From positions 1,074,241 through 1,138,240 of the forward strand of contig NZ_MAQX01000011.1 in the NCBI RefSeq assembly GCF_001682865.1: a DNA stretch of 64,000 nucleotides. Reading direction: 5' to 3'. Positions 53,986 to 61,570 of the stretch are shown here, in pieces (position 1 is the first letter of the stretch; every line of letters starts with the position of its first letter). The translations under genes were made by a program, and so were the position numbers. This DNA comes from Bacillus sp. FJAT-26390. GTDB taxonomy: Bacteria > Bacillota > Bacilli > Paenibacillales > Paenibacillaceae. The notes beneath the pieces were generated by a model. That model saw only the letters and a program-made list of their open reading frames with translations. It ran no database searches and had not been told where the DNA came from.

Positions 53986-54486
53986 TTAAGATGCAGTTGA
54001 GAACACTATTTCTCCATTTTTATCGTATCCATAAACCTCTATTGGTGGATTTTGCGGTTCATCAAATAATACATACCATAATCTTTTTTCATCCGGTGTT
54101 TCTATAATTTCAGCTATTTTTTTTTCACCTTTAATTTCAATCTTAACACTATCTATGGATAAATTATTTATTACTCCAAATGCCATAGGTGCTTTTTGGT
54201 CGAGATTGTTATATACCATAGACATCTCTAATTCCTCAATAGGTTTTGTAGAGCCCACTAACCATTTCCAACTATTTTTCTTCTCTAATAACCCTAATCC
54301 ATACATTTCTTGTTGCTTATAAAAAACTAAAGCTAAATTGCGTTCTGGAATTTCTTTAGTATGAATAATATATTCGTATTGAATTTTTGAGTCCTTCATA
54401 ACTTGATTAACATCTAATTCTTGTTCATTGCATCCAGACAGCAATACAATAATAGTTATTAACATAAGCACAAGTCTAAACCTCAT
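53986..54486 (-). CDS. hypothetical lipoprotein
   Basis: A 166-residue protein with a lipoprotein signal (MRFRLVLMLITIIVLLSGC, Cys 19). The mature part is mixed and acidic-polar (VMKDSKIQYEYIIHTKEIPERNLALVFYK, WKWLVGSTKPIEELEMSM, WYVLFDEPQNPPIEVYGYDKNG) and likely sits on the outer face of the membrane. No family recognised. It starts three bases after the protease stop, so it is cotranscribed as the last gene of a four-gene unit; an immunity or accessory role is inference. AT-rich composition. Confidence 0.75.
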   Translation of the reverse strand: MRFRLVLMLITIIVLLSGCNEQELDVNQVMKDSKIQYEYIIHTKEIPERNLALVFYKQQEMYGLGLLEKKNSWKWLVGSTKPIEELEMSMVYNNLDQKAPMAFGVINNLSIDSVKIEIKGEKKIAEIIETPDEKRLWYVLFDEPQNPPIEVYGYDKNGEIVFSTAS

Positions 54487-54489
54487 TAC

Positions 54490-55965
54490 TTACCAACTCC
54501 CAATTATCGAATATGAACTCTCATCCGATTTCAGTTTATTTTCTATCTGAATATAGTAATTTCCTGGAACTGTCTTATACTTTAATTTTTCCACTTCATT
54601 TATACCATTATCATCGATTTCAAGTAATTTAAACTCATTAGTATCATATAATGAAATAGATATATCACAATACCCCCATATTGGATTTACTGTTATTTCA
54701 ATAATATTTTTTTTAGTCGTTATATTAAAAAAATCAGTATCTGCAACTTCGTCAAAATTTAGTGTCAAAGGAAAGTTTACACCATTCAAACTGAATGCTT
54801 TATCAATAGTATTGTTAAATTCATATTTATCCTTTATAAGAGTTAGATCAATTAATAATTGTGTATTAACCGGCTTATTCGGAGTTTTGGTTCTTATTTC
54901 TAAAAAATATTCTCCTTTTTCAACTAAGTATTTACCATAATTATGCGACACCCTATTTTTTTTTTCGTCATAGAGACTCAAATTAAATTTTTCATAATCA
55001 GAGACCAGTATTTTCAACTCTCCGTCTATCGGGACAGTTATACTATATTTTTCAAAATTACCTATTTTTACAGGTAATATAGTGTTTACAGGAAAAGAAT
55101 CGCCGTTTTCAATTGATAAATACCGTTGTGAATTTTTACTATCCACTTTATTATCAGATAAAACTCCAAGTCCCTTTTCGAAACTCCACTCGTTATTCTT
55201 TTCCCTTATAGCTCCTAAAAGAAATGACCTGATATTATCATTCCCCACTTTAAAATTCTCATTTGCTAATAAATTTGAAATTAATGCCGTGACCCTCGCT
55301 GCTGATATTGAAGAACCTTCAACATTGCGATTCTCATGTCCTCTTGGAATCGCCGTCCCTAAATTACCTTGAGCTAAAAATTCTAAACCATATCCATAAT
55401 TAGAATAATTGGCTCTAGCGCTGTTGTCCGATGCACCGACAGCTATAACTTCTGGGAATCTAGCGGGATAAGAAACATCCGTATTATTATTTCCTGCTGC
55501 AGCAACTACTATTATATCCTTATTATTTGCTTCTGATATTAGAGAACGCGTTGTTTCAGGAAGATATGAAAAAGAAGAACTAAATAAAATGATGTCAACC
55601 TCTTCTTTTATAATATATTTAAGAGCGGTTTCAATATTGTTAGTTTTTCCATTTCCAAGCGAGTCAAATGCTTTTATAGCAAGTATCTGAATTTTCTTAT
55701 CAGTTAAATTCATTATTATATTCGCCATTAATGTACCGTGTCCATTATCATCATTTATACTATCAGTGGGATTAATAGCGTTATACCCACTCTTCATTAC
55801 TCTAATCATTTTTTTATTCCTTATGTCCAACCCTGTATCAATTATGGCTATGATAGGTACTTTTTCTTGTTTCACCTTAAAAATGTCAAATAAATAAAAA
55901 CATAATAAACTCGTTAATACTAGGGACATTATTAATATGCAATATCTAAATTTCATATATCTCAT
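54490..55965 (-). CDS. membrane-anchored S8 (subtilisin-like) serine protease
   Basis: Peptidase of 491 residues starting at ATG 55965 after AGGAGTAGTAC. An N-terminal membrane anchor (FRYCILIMSLVLTSLLCFYLF) leads almost directly into the catalytic domain. Triad: D43 in IIAIIDTGLD, H76 in DDNGHGTLMAN and S219 in EGSSISAARV, with oxyanion N159 in VAAAGNN. No inhibitor-I9 propeptide fits between anchor and D43, which is unusual for exported subtilases. The C-terminal half holds two beta-sandwich regions like pre-peptidase C-terminal domains (YGKYLVEKGEYFLEIRT, then KYKTVPGNYYIQIENK). Neighbours suggest it processes or degrades the secreted paralogues encoded just upstream. Confidence 0.87.
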   Translation of the reverse strand: MRYMKFRYCILIMSLVLTSLLCFYLFDIFKVKQEKVPIIAIIDTGLDIRNKKMIRVMKSGYNAINPTDSINDDNGHGTLMANIIMNLTDKKIQILAIKAFDSLGNGKTNNIETALKYIIKEEVDIILFSSSFSYLPETTRSLISEANNKDIIVVAAAGNNNTDVSYPARFPEVIAVGASDNSARANYSNYGYGLEFLAQGNLGTAIPRGHENRNVEGSSISAARVTALISNLLANENFKVGNDNIRSFLLGAIREKNNEWSFEKGLGVLSDNKVDSKNSQRYLSIENGDSFPVNTILPVKIGNFEKYSITVPIDGELKILVSDYEKFNLSLYDEKKNRVSHNYGKYLVEKGEYFLEIRTKTPNKPVNTQLLIDLTLIKDKYEFNNTIDKAFSLNGVNFPLTLNFDEVADTDFFNITTKKNIIEITVNPIWGYCDISISLYDTNEFKLLEIDDNGINEVEKLKYKTVPGNYYIQIENKLKSDESSYSIIGSW

Positions 55966-55987
55966 GTACTACTCCTATAGAATTTTA

Positions 55988-56029
55988 CAACCCCCTCCTT
56001 AATTAAAATTAAAGTATAGAAGGGGGTTG
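55988..56029. repeat. hairpin between secreted-protein and protease genes
   Basis: CAACCCCCTTC and GGAGGGGGTTG (minus-strand sense) form a strong stem in the 78-bp gap. No T-run follows, so it may be a processing or stabilising hairpin that leaves the upstream messages more abundant than the protease message. Confidence 0.6.
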
Positions 56030-56043
56030 AATTTATTTAAAGA

Positions 56044-56928
56044 CTAATTATAATATTTAGGTCCCGAAATCGCTTTCCAACCATAACTACTATCTGCATA
56101 AGATAGCGTTAGACCATTAGAAAAAAAGCCAAAACCACTTATAGCAGTTTTTTTCCAAGTGTGTCCATATTGATTGAATACAGGAAGATTAACGGCCGTT
56201 CCTCCAATAACTTCTAGAGACAAAGTAGCAAAATAACTATCTAAATTATAATTTTTATTCAATCCATTAACATCTGAAGTGAATTGATCTTGTGGTCTCC
56301 AAATTACACCACTTTTATCCCACGATTCTGCATTAGGGACATGGACAGAAACTCCATTTTTGTTTTTGATGCTTAAAGAGTATCCTTTGTTTTTGAAATT
56401 AGCATTTTGACCATCCCCGATACTTAATAAAACAACATCTGCATCACCTGCTCCGCCATCAAAATCATTCATCCATCGCGGGTTAGTGGTAGTTCCTATT
56501 TTTTTCCATTGCATTGTTCCTGTGATAATGTAATATCCTGACCAAGTTTCATAAGCTATACCTGGTAGACCCATTGTAACATCATCTTGTAAGGATGATA
56601 CGTTGCCTATTACTTTACTTTTCTCAGGAGTGAGTATAATACAGCCATTAGCGCGTAAAAAATCATTAACCGCCGACATATTATTTTCATCAGCCCATAT
56701 TCTATGAGCTTCTTGCATCAGAGTGTTTACCCTAGCTTTTTTTAATTTTTCATCTTTTATCTTTGGTTCTGGTAGCTTATCAGCAGCCAACGACTTAAAG
56801 ATAATACCATTATCCATTTTTTTTGTTACTGACTCTTGTGCATTTGAAACTGGTAGATGAACAACTAAAGCTAAAAGCAAACATAAAGATATTGTAACTA
56901 AAGAAAACTTCTTCATTTTATAATTCAA
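56044..56928 (-). CDS. secreted protein, paralogue B
   Basis: Secreted 294-residue protein; TTG 56928 follows AGGAGGGATACA. A signal peptide (KKFSLVTISLCLLLALVVHL, cleavage near SNAQ) precedes a helical pro-like region with KLPEPKIKDEKLKKARVNTL and EAHRIWADENNMSAVNDFLR. A beta-rich C-terminal part follows: DDVTMGLPGIAYETWSGYYI, GTMQWKKIGTTTNPRW, GVIWRPQDQF, GHTWKKTAISGFGFFSNGL. From memory the general layout recalls geobacillin-26-like proteins, but I cannot confirm it. About half of the residues match paralogue A encoded 23 bp upstream. Confidence 0.7.
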   Translation of the reverse strand: MNYKMKKFSLVTISLCLLLALVVHLPVSNAQESVTKKMDNGIIFKSLAADKLPEPKIKDEKLKKARVNTLMQEAHRIWADENNMSAVNDFLRANGCIILTPEKSKVIGNVSSLQDDVTMGLPGIAYETWSGYYIITGTMQWKKIGTTTNPRWMNDFDGGAGDADVVLLSIGDGQNANFKNKGYSLSIKNKNGVSVHVPNAESWDKSGVIWRPQDQFTSDVNGLNKNYNLDSYFATLSLEVIGGTAVNLPVFNQYGHTWKKTAISGFGFFSNGLTLSYADSSYGWKAISGPKYYN

Positions 56929-56951
56929 TGTATCCCTCCTATGATTAATAA

Positions 56952-57830
56952 TTAATTAAAATATTTTGGATTTGAAGATGCTTTCCATCCATAAGCACTG
57001 TCTGCAAATGATACGGATAAACCATTCGAATAAAATGAGAACCCCGTAATATTCGTGTTTTTCCACGTATGACTATATTGACTAAAAACGGGTATGTTCG
57101 TTTCTGATCCCAAATATTCAACATACAGTGTAGCAAAGTAACTATCAATGTTATAATTTGCATTCCCAATAGTTGTACTTCCAGAAAAACTATCTTGAGG
57201 TCTCCAAATTACACCACTATTATCCCATGCTTCTGCATTCATAATACTTGATGAGACTCCACTTTTATCCCTTATACTCAATGAATATCCCTTATTTTTG
57301 AAATTTTTATTTTTCCCATCACCTAAACTTAACAGTACAACTTCAGCGTCACCAGCACCCATAAAATCGTTGTACCACCTTGGTTGTGTTGATGTACCTA
57401 TTTTTTTCCATTGCATAGTTCCAGTTACAAAATAATAGCCAGACCACGTTTCGTAACCTACAGAAGGTAAACCCATAGTTACATCACTGTTTGAAGTAGA
57501 AACTGTCCCAATAGAATCACTTTTTTCAGGAGTAAGTATTATGCAGTCATTTTCACGTAGAAAATTATTTACTGCAGACATATCCATTTCCTCTGCCCAG
57601 ATTCTATGCGCCTCTTCCATAAGACTTTCTAATCTAGCTTTCTTAGACGTTTCATCAGTTAATTTTGGCTTTGGAACCTTATTAACATTTAACAATTTAA
57701 ACTCTGTACCAGTGTCCAATTCCATAGTGTTTCCCTCTTGTGCATTAGAAATTGGTGATTGCATTGCCAATAACGTTAATAGAAATAAGCTACAAGTAAT
57801 AGATATCATTCTTTTGGTATTAAAAAACAT
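56952..57830 (-). CDS. secreted protein, paralogue A
   Basis: First gene of the unit, 292 residues, ATG 57830 after AAAAAAGGAGGCATTT. The layout equals paralogue B: signal peptide (MISITCSLFLLTLLAMQS, cleavage near SNAQ), helical region (PKPKLTDETSKKARLESLME, EAHRIWAEEMDMSAVNNFLR), then DVTMGLPSVGYETWSGYYFV, GTMQWKKIGTSTQPRWYND, GVIWRPQDSF and SHTWKNTNITGFSFYSNGL. The strong promoter and ribosome site suggest high expression. It could be a bacteriocin-like or surface-active protein; alternatives such as a carbohydrate-binding secreted protein are open. Confidence 0.7.
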   Translation of the reverse strand: MFFNTKRMISITCSLFLLTLLAMQSPISNAQEGNTMELDTGTEFKLLNVNKVPKPKLTDETSKKARLESLMEEAHRIWAEEMDMSAVNNFLRENDCIILTPEKSDSIGTVSTSNSDVTMGLPSVGYETWSGYYFVTGTMQWKKIGTSTQPRWYNDFMGAGDAEVVLLSLGDGKNKNFKNKGYSLSIRDKSGVSSSIMNAEAWDNSGVIWRPQDSFSGSTTIGNANYNIDSYFATLYVEYLGSETNIPVFSQYSHTWKNTNITGFSFYSNGLSVSFADSAYGWKASSNPKYFN

Positions 57831-57866
57831 AAATGCCTCCTTTTTTCAATTCGACCGGTCTTCACG

Positions 57867-57895
57867 ATAGTACTATGAGTAATACTTTTAGTCAA
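57867..57895 (-). promoter_or_regulatory. promoter of the secreted-paralogue operon
   Basis: Minus strand TTGACT (57895-57890), 17-bp spacer, TACTAT (57872-57867): a near-consensus sigma-A promoter 37 bp before the start codon. GACCGGTC, a perfect 8-bp palindrome, covers the expected start of transcription (57853-57860). Confidence 0.68.
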
Positions 57896-58551
57896 CCTAA
57901 TATTTACAAATATTAATTATATTTTTCACTTTAGGTTTTTTATAGTATTTATATTTTACATACATTTAAATAAATATCATAATATTAACAAACTAACAAC
58001 GCAATGTTGATTGGTATTTTCCGAATAAGAGTTTGCGTGCATCAAATACATCATGATTATGCTGTGTTTTTTATTATTCTAACGCAGTTGATCTTCTTTT
58101 GTTGATCTTCTTTTGATTGAGTTGTAAAGTGAAAAAAATAGTTGAGTTGTTGATTTCTTGTCTACTCGAATGTGCTAAAATACTAAGAAGATTCGGCATA
58201 TTCCTCGAAGAATAGACGGTGCCAATAGACCACTCAATAGAGGAGGGTTACTAGTCTATATTTCGTAGTCACAAAGGACTGTACATTTTATCTTGAATCA
58301 TAAGGACGAGTACTTGGATGATCTGTTCATGAAAATATTTTCAAGTAATGAGTACTGGTGTAGTTATTGTAAATTCGTACTTACTTTTTCAAAAGCGAGG
58401 AATAAGCGATGATGATAAAATTCGGTAATTGCCCGGTGCAGTTATATACATGCTGATAACAGAATGTATCGGGCTTAATATGTAATTGTTATCAGTTATC
58501 TGCACCTAATCCACATGATTGTATGAAAATGTGAGAGGGGTACAGCGAATC
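57896..58551. other. gene-poor interval with small repeats
   Basis: About 650 bp of AT-rich DNA without a supported gene. It holds a 14-bp tandem duplication GTTGATCTTCTTTT (58087-58100, 58101-58114), the second copy of the gene-start-like repeat (58391-58437) and, directly after it, a two-tier hairpin: GTGCAG/CTGCAC outer arms (58438, 58502) with CTGATAACA/TGTTATCAG inner arms (58455, 58489). Confidence 0.65.
58391..58437 (+). repeat. gene-start-like repeat, copy 2
   Basis: Shares TCAAAAGCGAGG, ATGATG and ATTCGGTAATTGCCCG with 49961-50008. Here the frame runs MMIKFGNCPVQLYTC to a TGA. Confidence 0.65.
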
Positions 58552-58745
58552 ATGAAATTAAATGAATTAATACCTTTTTGGATACTGGAAGAGGAAAAGA
58601 CGTTTACGGGTTGGGATTTCTCGTAGCTGGCTAAACGCACAGCAACCGGTTTGACCCCTTAATTTTGGAGTTTTAATTGGAATTCAATAGTCGTTCTTAC
58701 GCTTGCACTTTATTTCGAGTAAATGCTCCAGAATTCAAAACCCGG

Positions 58746-59691
58746 TTACAGTTTAATCACCATCGGCTGTATTTGGTTTTGTCGCCAAGCTTGAAAGAAG
58801 CATGTCGGTGATAGCATAAAAATACTACGATGCAAACGTCGGTTGTTATAAAAGTCTAAGTATCGGTCTATCGCTTCGTAGGCATCTGCAAACGTTTCAT
58901 ACTCATTTTTTTGCAAAAGATCTCGCTCCAACTGGCTATGATAAGATTCAATGTAAGCATTCATATTCGGCGATTTTGGCGGGATCCTCTCGTGATGAAT
59001 ATGGAACTCCTCGCACATCACCAAACACGTTACTGATATACTGTGGGCCGTTATCCGTTCGGATGATAGGTCCTTTTCCATCTTTTTTAGGATCAAGCTT
59101 GCGTGTCTTCAGTGCCTCCTTAAGAGCTTGTACGACATGCTTCCCTTCACAGGTTGGACCACGGTATTGTGCCACAATGGATCCAAATACATCAATGTAG
59201 CTTAAGATAAAAAAGAATCGATCTAGTCCAGCAATATGACCATATTTAATATCGCATTGCCATAACTGGTTCGGTGCATGAATCTCATGATTAGCTGCGA
59301 GCTTTCGTGGATACTTGGGACGGCTGACCCTCTGCGGCTGCAGGATATCTAGCTCTTTACAGAGCCGATATACTTTCTTGTCGTTGATGACCAGGTCGTG
59401 TTGATTCCAAAGGCTCACAGCTAGTTTTTCGTAGCCGTAAATATGTTCCTCGCCTGCAATGAGCTCCAGCAGCCATTCTTCGATTTGTGCGTCACAAACC
59501 TTTTCTCCAGCCTTCGTGTAGGAATAGCCTGGGATGGGACGACCACGTTTTTGAGTTGGCTCTGTAGCCCATGCTTTTGTGTTTGAAGACTTCTGGTTGT
59601 CCGTCCTTTTTATTCGGTCGTAGTATGTCGATGCTGCGACACCAACGATAGAGAGTACCCATGATGCCTCGTGTCCCCGCTTAATAAACAT
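58746..59691 (-). pseudogene. IS3-type transposase OrfB, frameshifted
   Basis: First part (59691-58948): VGVAASTYYDRIKR, the first Asp in PNQLWQCDIKYGHI and the second in PIIRTDNGPQYISNVFGD, then the frame is lost (RGVPYSSRE). The next frame carries the missing sequence MCEEFHIHHERIPPKSPNMN, the catalytic Glu in AYIESYHSQLERD and FYNNRRLHRSIF to 58746. A small indel at about 59022-59028 separates them. Upstream it is normally joined to OrfA by -1 slippage at TTAAAAA (about 59733). Confidence 0.87.
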
Positions 59692-59702
59692 GTTGGCAAT
59701 GG

Positions 59703-60008
59703 CTATCTTTTCGGATAAGCGGGGTTGGGCATTTTTAAGAGCTCACGCAAGATCTCTAGTTCGACCTCCTTCTCACCTAAAATCTTCATAGCTCTGTTGT
59801 ACTTTAACTCATAATCTTCTTCCGGGATTGGACCTTCAGCAACTTCCTTCTTCTCAACTGCTAATGAGTCACGGTATTCTCTCACCCAGACCCTTACCGA
59901 TTCGGGATTCAGATCATGTTTTCTCGCTGTATGACTAAAGTTGCCCCCTTGTAGGGCCTCTTCAACTACCTTCATTTTGTACGCTTCACTTTGTCTTTTT
60001 CTCCTCAT
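59703..60008 (-). CDS. IS3-type OrfA
   Basis: Transposase accessory protein of 101 residues: helix-turn-helix FSHTARKHDLNPESVRVWVREYRDSL and C-terminal coiled coil MKILGEKEVELEILRELLK. The frame is intact and ends MPNPAYPKR after the slippage site, while the -1 frame leads into OrfB (RLSEKIAIANMFIKRG). It is the reference showing what copy A has lost. Confidence 0.85.
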   Translation of the reverse strand: MRRKRQSEAYKMKVVEEALQGGNFSHTARKHDLNPESVRVWVREYRDSLAVEKKEVAEGPIPEEDYELKYNRAMKILGEKEVELEILRELLKMPNPAYPKR

Positions 60009-60767
60009 TATCCCTCACCTCATCCATATACATAGTGTACTATGGATTCCAATTCGGACTCCAATGGAATTAGGGGGCTAAAGAGCAACGCAGGAGCTCC
60101 CTTGGGATTACAGAACAACCGCATTATCCTACATGCAGAGCACAACTACACTCCTTGATATGGAACAGGCGGCGGGTAGTTTCATTGTCGCTCTCTCCTC
60201 CAAAGGGCAAAACTTATGCAACCGAAGCTTATACGCCTAATTATGAGCTATGCAAAAATACGCTGCCCGCATTTGGAATTGATGTAAGGCTGGTGAGCGA
60301 TGATCATGAGCTGCCGTTTGAGAGTGATTTTTTTGATCTGGTCATCAATCGGCATGAATCCTTCTCCGCGCAAGAGGTTCACCGAATTTTAAAACCTGGC
60401 GGCATTTTCGTGACCCAGCAGGTTGGCGGACAAAACAACAGGGAATTATCAACGTTTCTGCTCGGCCAACAAGTGAGCTTAACGGATCCCAACTTTAATC
60501 TGCAAACCTGCCGAGACGAACTATTGAAGGCACGGTTTACACTCATTGAGGGTATGGAGCATTTCCCTTTACTGCAATTTTATGATGTAGGGGCTTTGGT
60601 TTATTTTGCGAAAATCATTGAATGGGAGTTTCCTGGATTTTCGGTGCGAGAGTGCTTGGATAAACTCATCCTATTGCAAGAAAAGCTGGAGCAGAATGGC
60701 TTTATTCAAAGTACGGAGCATCGGTTTTTTATAACCGCACGCAAATAAGTGTAGATGCTTCTATCGC

Positions 60768-60803
60768 AAAAGAGCCACTTCAGATTGCTGAAGTGGCTCT
60801 TTT
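60768..60803. terminator. bidirectional Rho-independent terminator
   Basis: AAAGAGCCACTTCAG and CTGAAGTGGCTCTTT form a perfect 15-bp stem with ATTG loop between convergent genes. Confidence 0.85.
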
Positions 60804-60848
60804 CGCTTCAATTTTATATGGAAGTGCTTTTGTAATACAACAGCCCTA

Positions 60849-61405
60849 CTAATTGAATAGGTTTAAGATGGAACCCAATAATAAAATCGCTATACAATAG
60901 GCAAACACAATAAGCAGCGCTTTCCACTTTTTCGTTTCCGTTGTATTGAAAAAAAACGTAACATTTTCACGACACATAAAATATAAAATCAGGACATTCC
61001 ATAAAATCCTTATCCCGTATTTAATGTAATAGCTATTCAGGCTCTGTCCTGAAACAGCAAACTGATCTGAAATCACTTTAATGGTAAACCATGCATTTAC
61101 GTTTCGAGTAATTTCATATGCGAAGTAAAAGATGGCTAGCCACCAACCCACTTTTTTCCCACGCCACATCCCGATCCCGGCAGAAATGCCAAGAACCCCT
61201 AAAAACCAAGTGCTCCTTGAAAAAAAACATTAGATACCCCGATAAATGAGGATGCTTCATTCAGCTTAGAAAATGCTAATAACTGTGCTACTAATAGCAC
61301 AGCACCGTTAATAATAAGTAAGATAGCAAGTATGCTCACACCAATTGGACGGTCGTAATTGCCTTCCATTATGTCTTCTTTTGTTGTTTTAGATAGATAA
61401 GACAC
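60849..61405 (-). pseudogene. multi-helix membrane protein, frameshifted
   Basis: Starts at GTG 61405, ten bases after AGGAGG (MSYLSKTTKEDIMEGNYDRP). The first frame has a helix (GVSILAILLIINGAVLLVAQLL) and ends VFFQGALGF then TAG. The next frame continues seamlessly with LGVLGISAGIGMWRGKKVGWWLAIFYFAYEI and two more helices (GIRILWNVLILYFM, ALLIVFAYCIAILLLGSIL). One T is missing from the GGTTTTTAGGG run near 61203. Unknown function. Confidence 0.78.
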
Positions 61406-61503
61406 CCCTGTATTTCCTCCTAGAATGGCAGTTTTGTAAATCATACCATTTGTCTCAATTTGTTACAATATGTAAAAATAAGAGAAAAATTTCAGCTTGA
61501 ATT

Positions 61504-61550
61504 AAAAAAAACTGCAGCAAGAAGGCGAATCCCTTCATTACCGCAGCTTT
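61504..61550 (-). terminator. Rho-independent terminator of thrC
   Basis: CTGCGGTAATGAAGG and CCTTCTTGCTGCAG (minus-strand sense) form an imperfect stem followed by a run of T. Confidence 0.65.
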
Positions 61551-61570
61551 ATTTGATAGTTGAATCATTA

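Larger units (their letters stand above)
58647..60083. mobile_element. IS3-type insertion sequence, copy B
   Basis: 1437 bp with ends CGGTTTGACCCCTTAATT and, complemented, CTTTAGCCCCCTAATT, flanked by a direct duplication AGCAAC (58641-58646 and 60084-60089). Carries orfA (59703-60008) and a frameshifted orfB on the minus strand. Related to but distinct from copy A. Inserted in a methyltransferase gene. Confidence 0.9.
58552..60748 (+). pseudogene. class I SAM-dependent methyltransferase gene, split by an IS
   Basis: The 5' part (ATG 58552, MKLNELIPFWILEEEKTFTG, WDFS then TAG) stops at the IS border. Removing 58647-60083 and one AGCAAC copy joins it in frame to LAKRTATQELPWDYRTTALS and MQSTTTLLDM. 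Further lesions follow: a missing base in the SAM loop (TGGG appears one frame off) and another before SLSLSPPKGKTYATEAYTPN. The last frame (DDHELPFESDFFDLVINRHESF, VHRILKPGGIFVTQQVGG) runs to 60748. Non-functional. Confidence 0.88.

Noticed and set aside
57853..57860. GACCGGTC palindrome as a specific operator
   Set aside because: Eight bases only and no regulator nearby; noted only as a feature of the promoter region.
58310..58411. Open frame containing NHKDEYLDDLFMKIFSS before the second gene-start-like repeat
   Set aside because: Looks somewhat protein-like but has no start signal and no recognised family.
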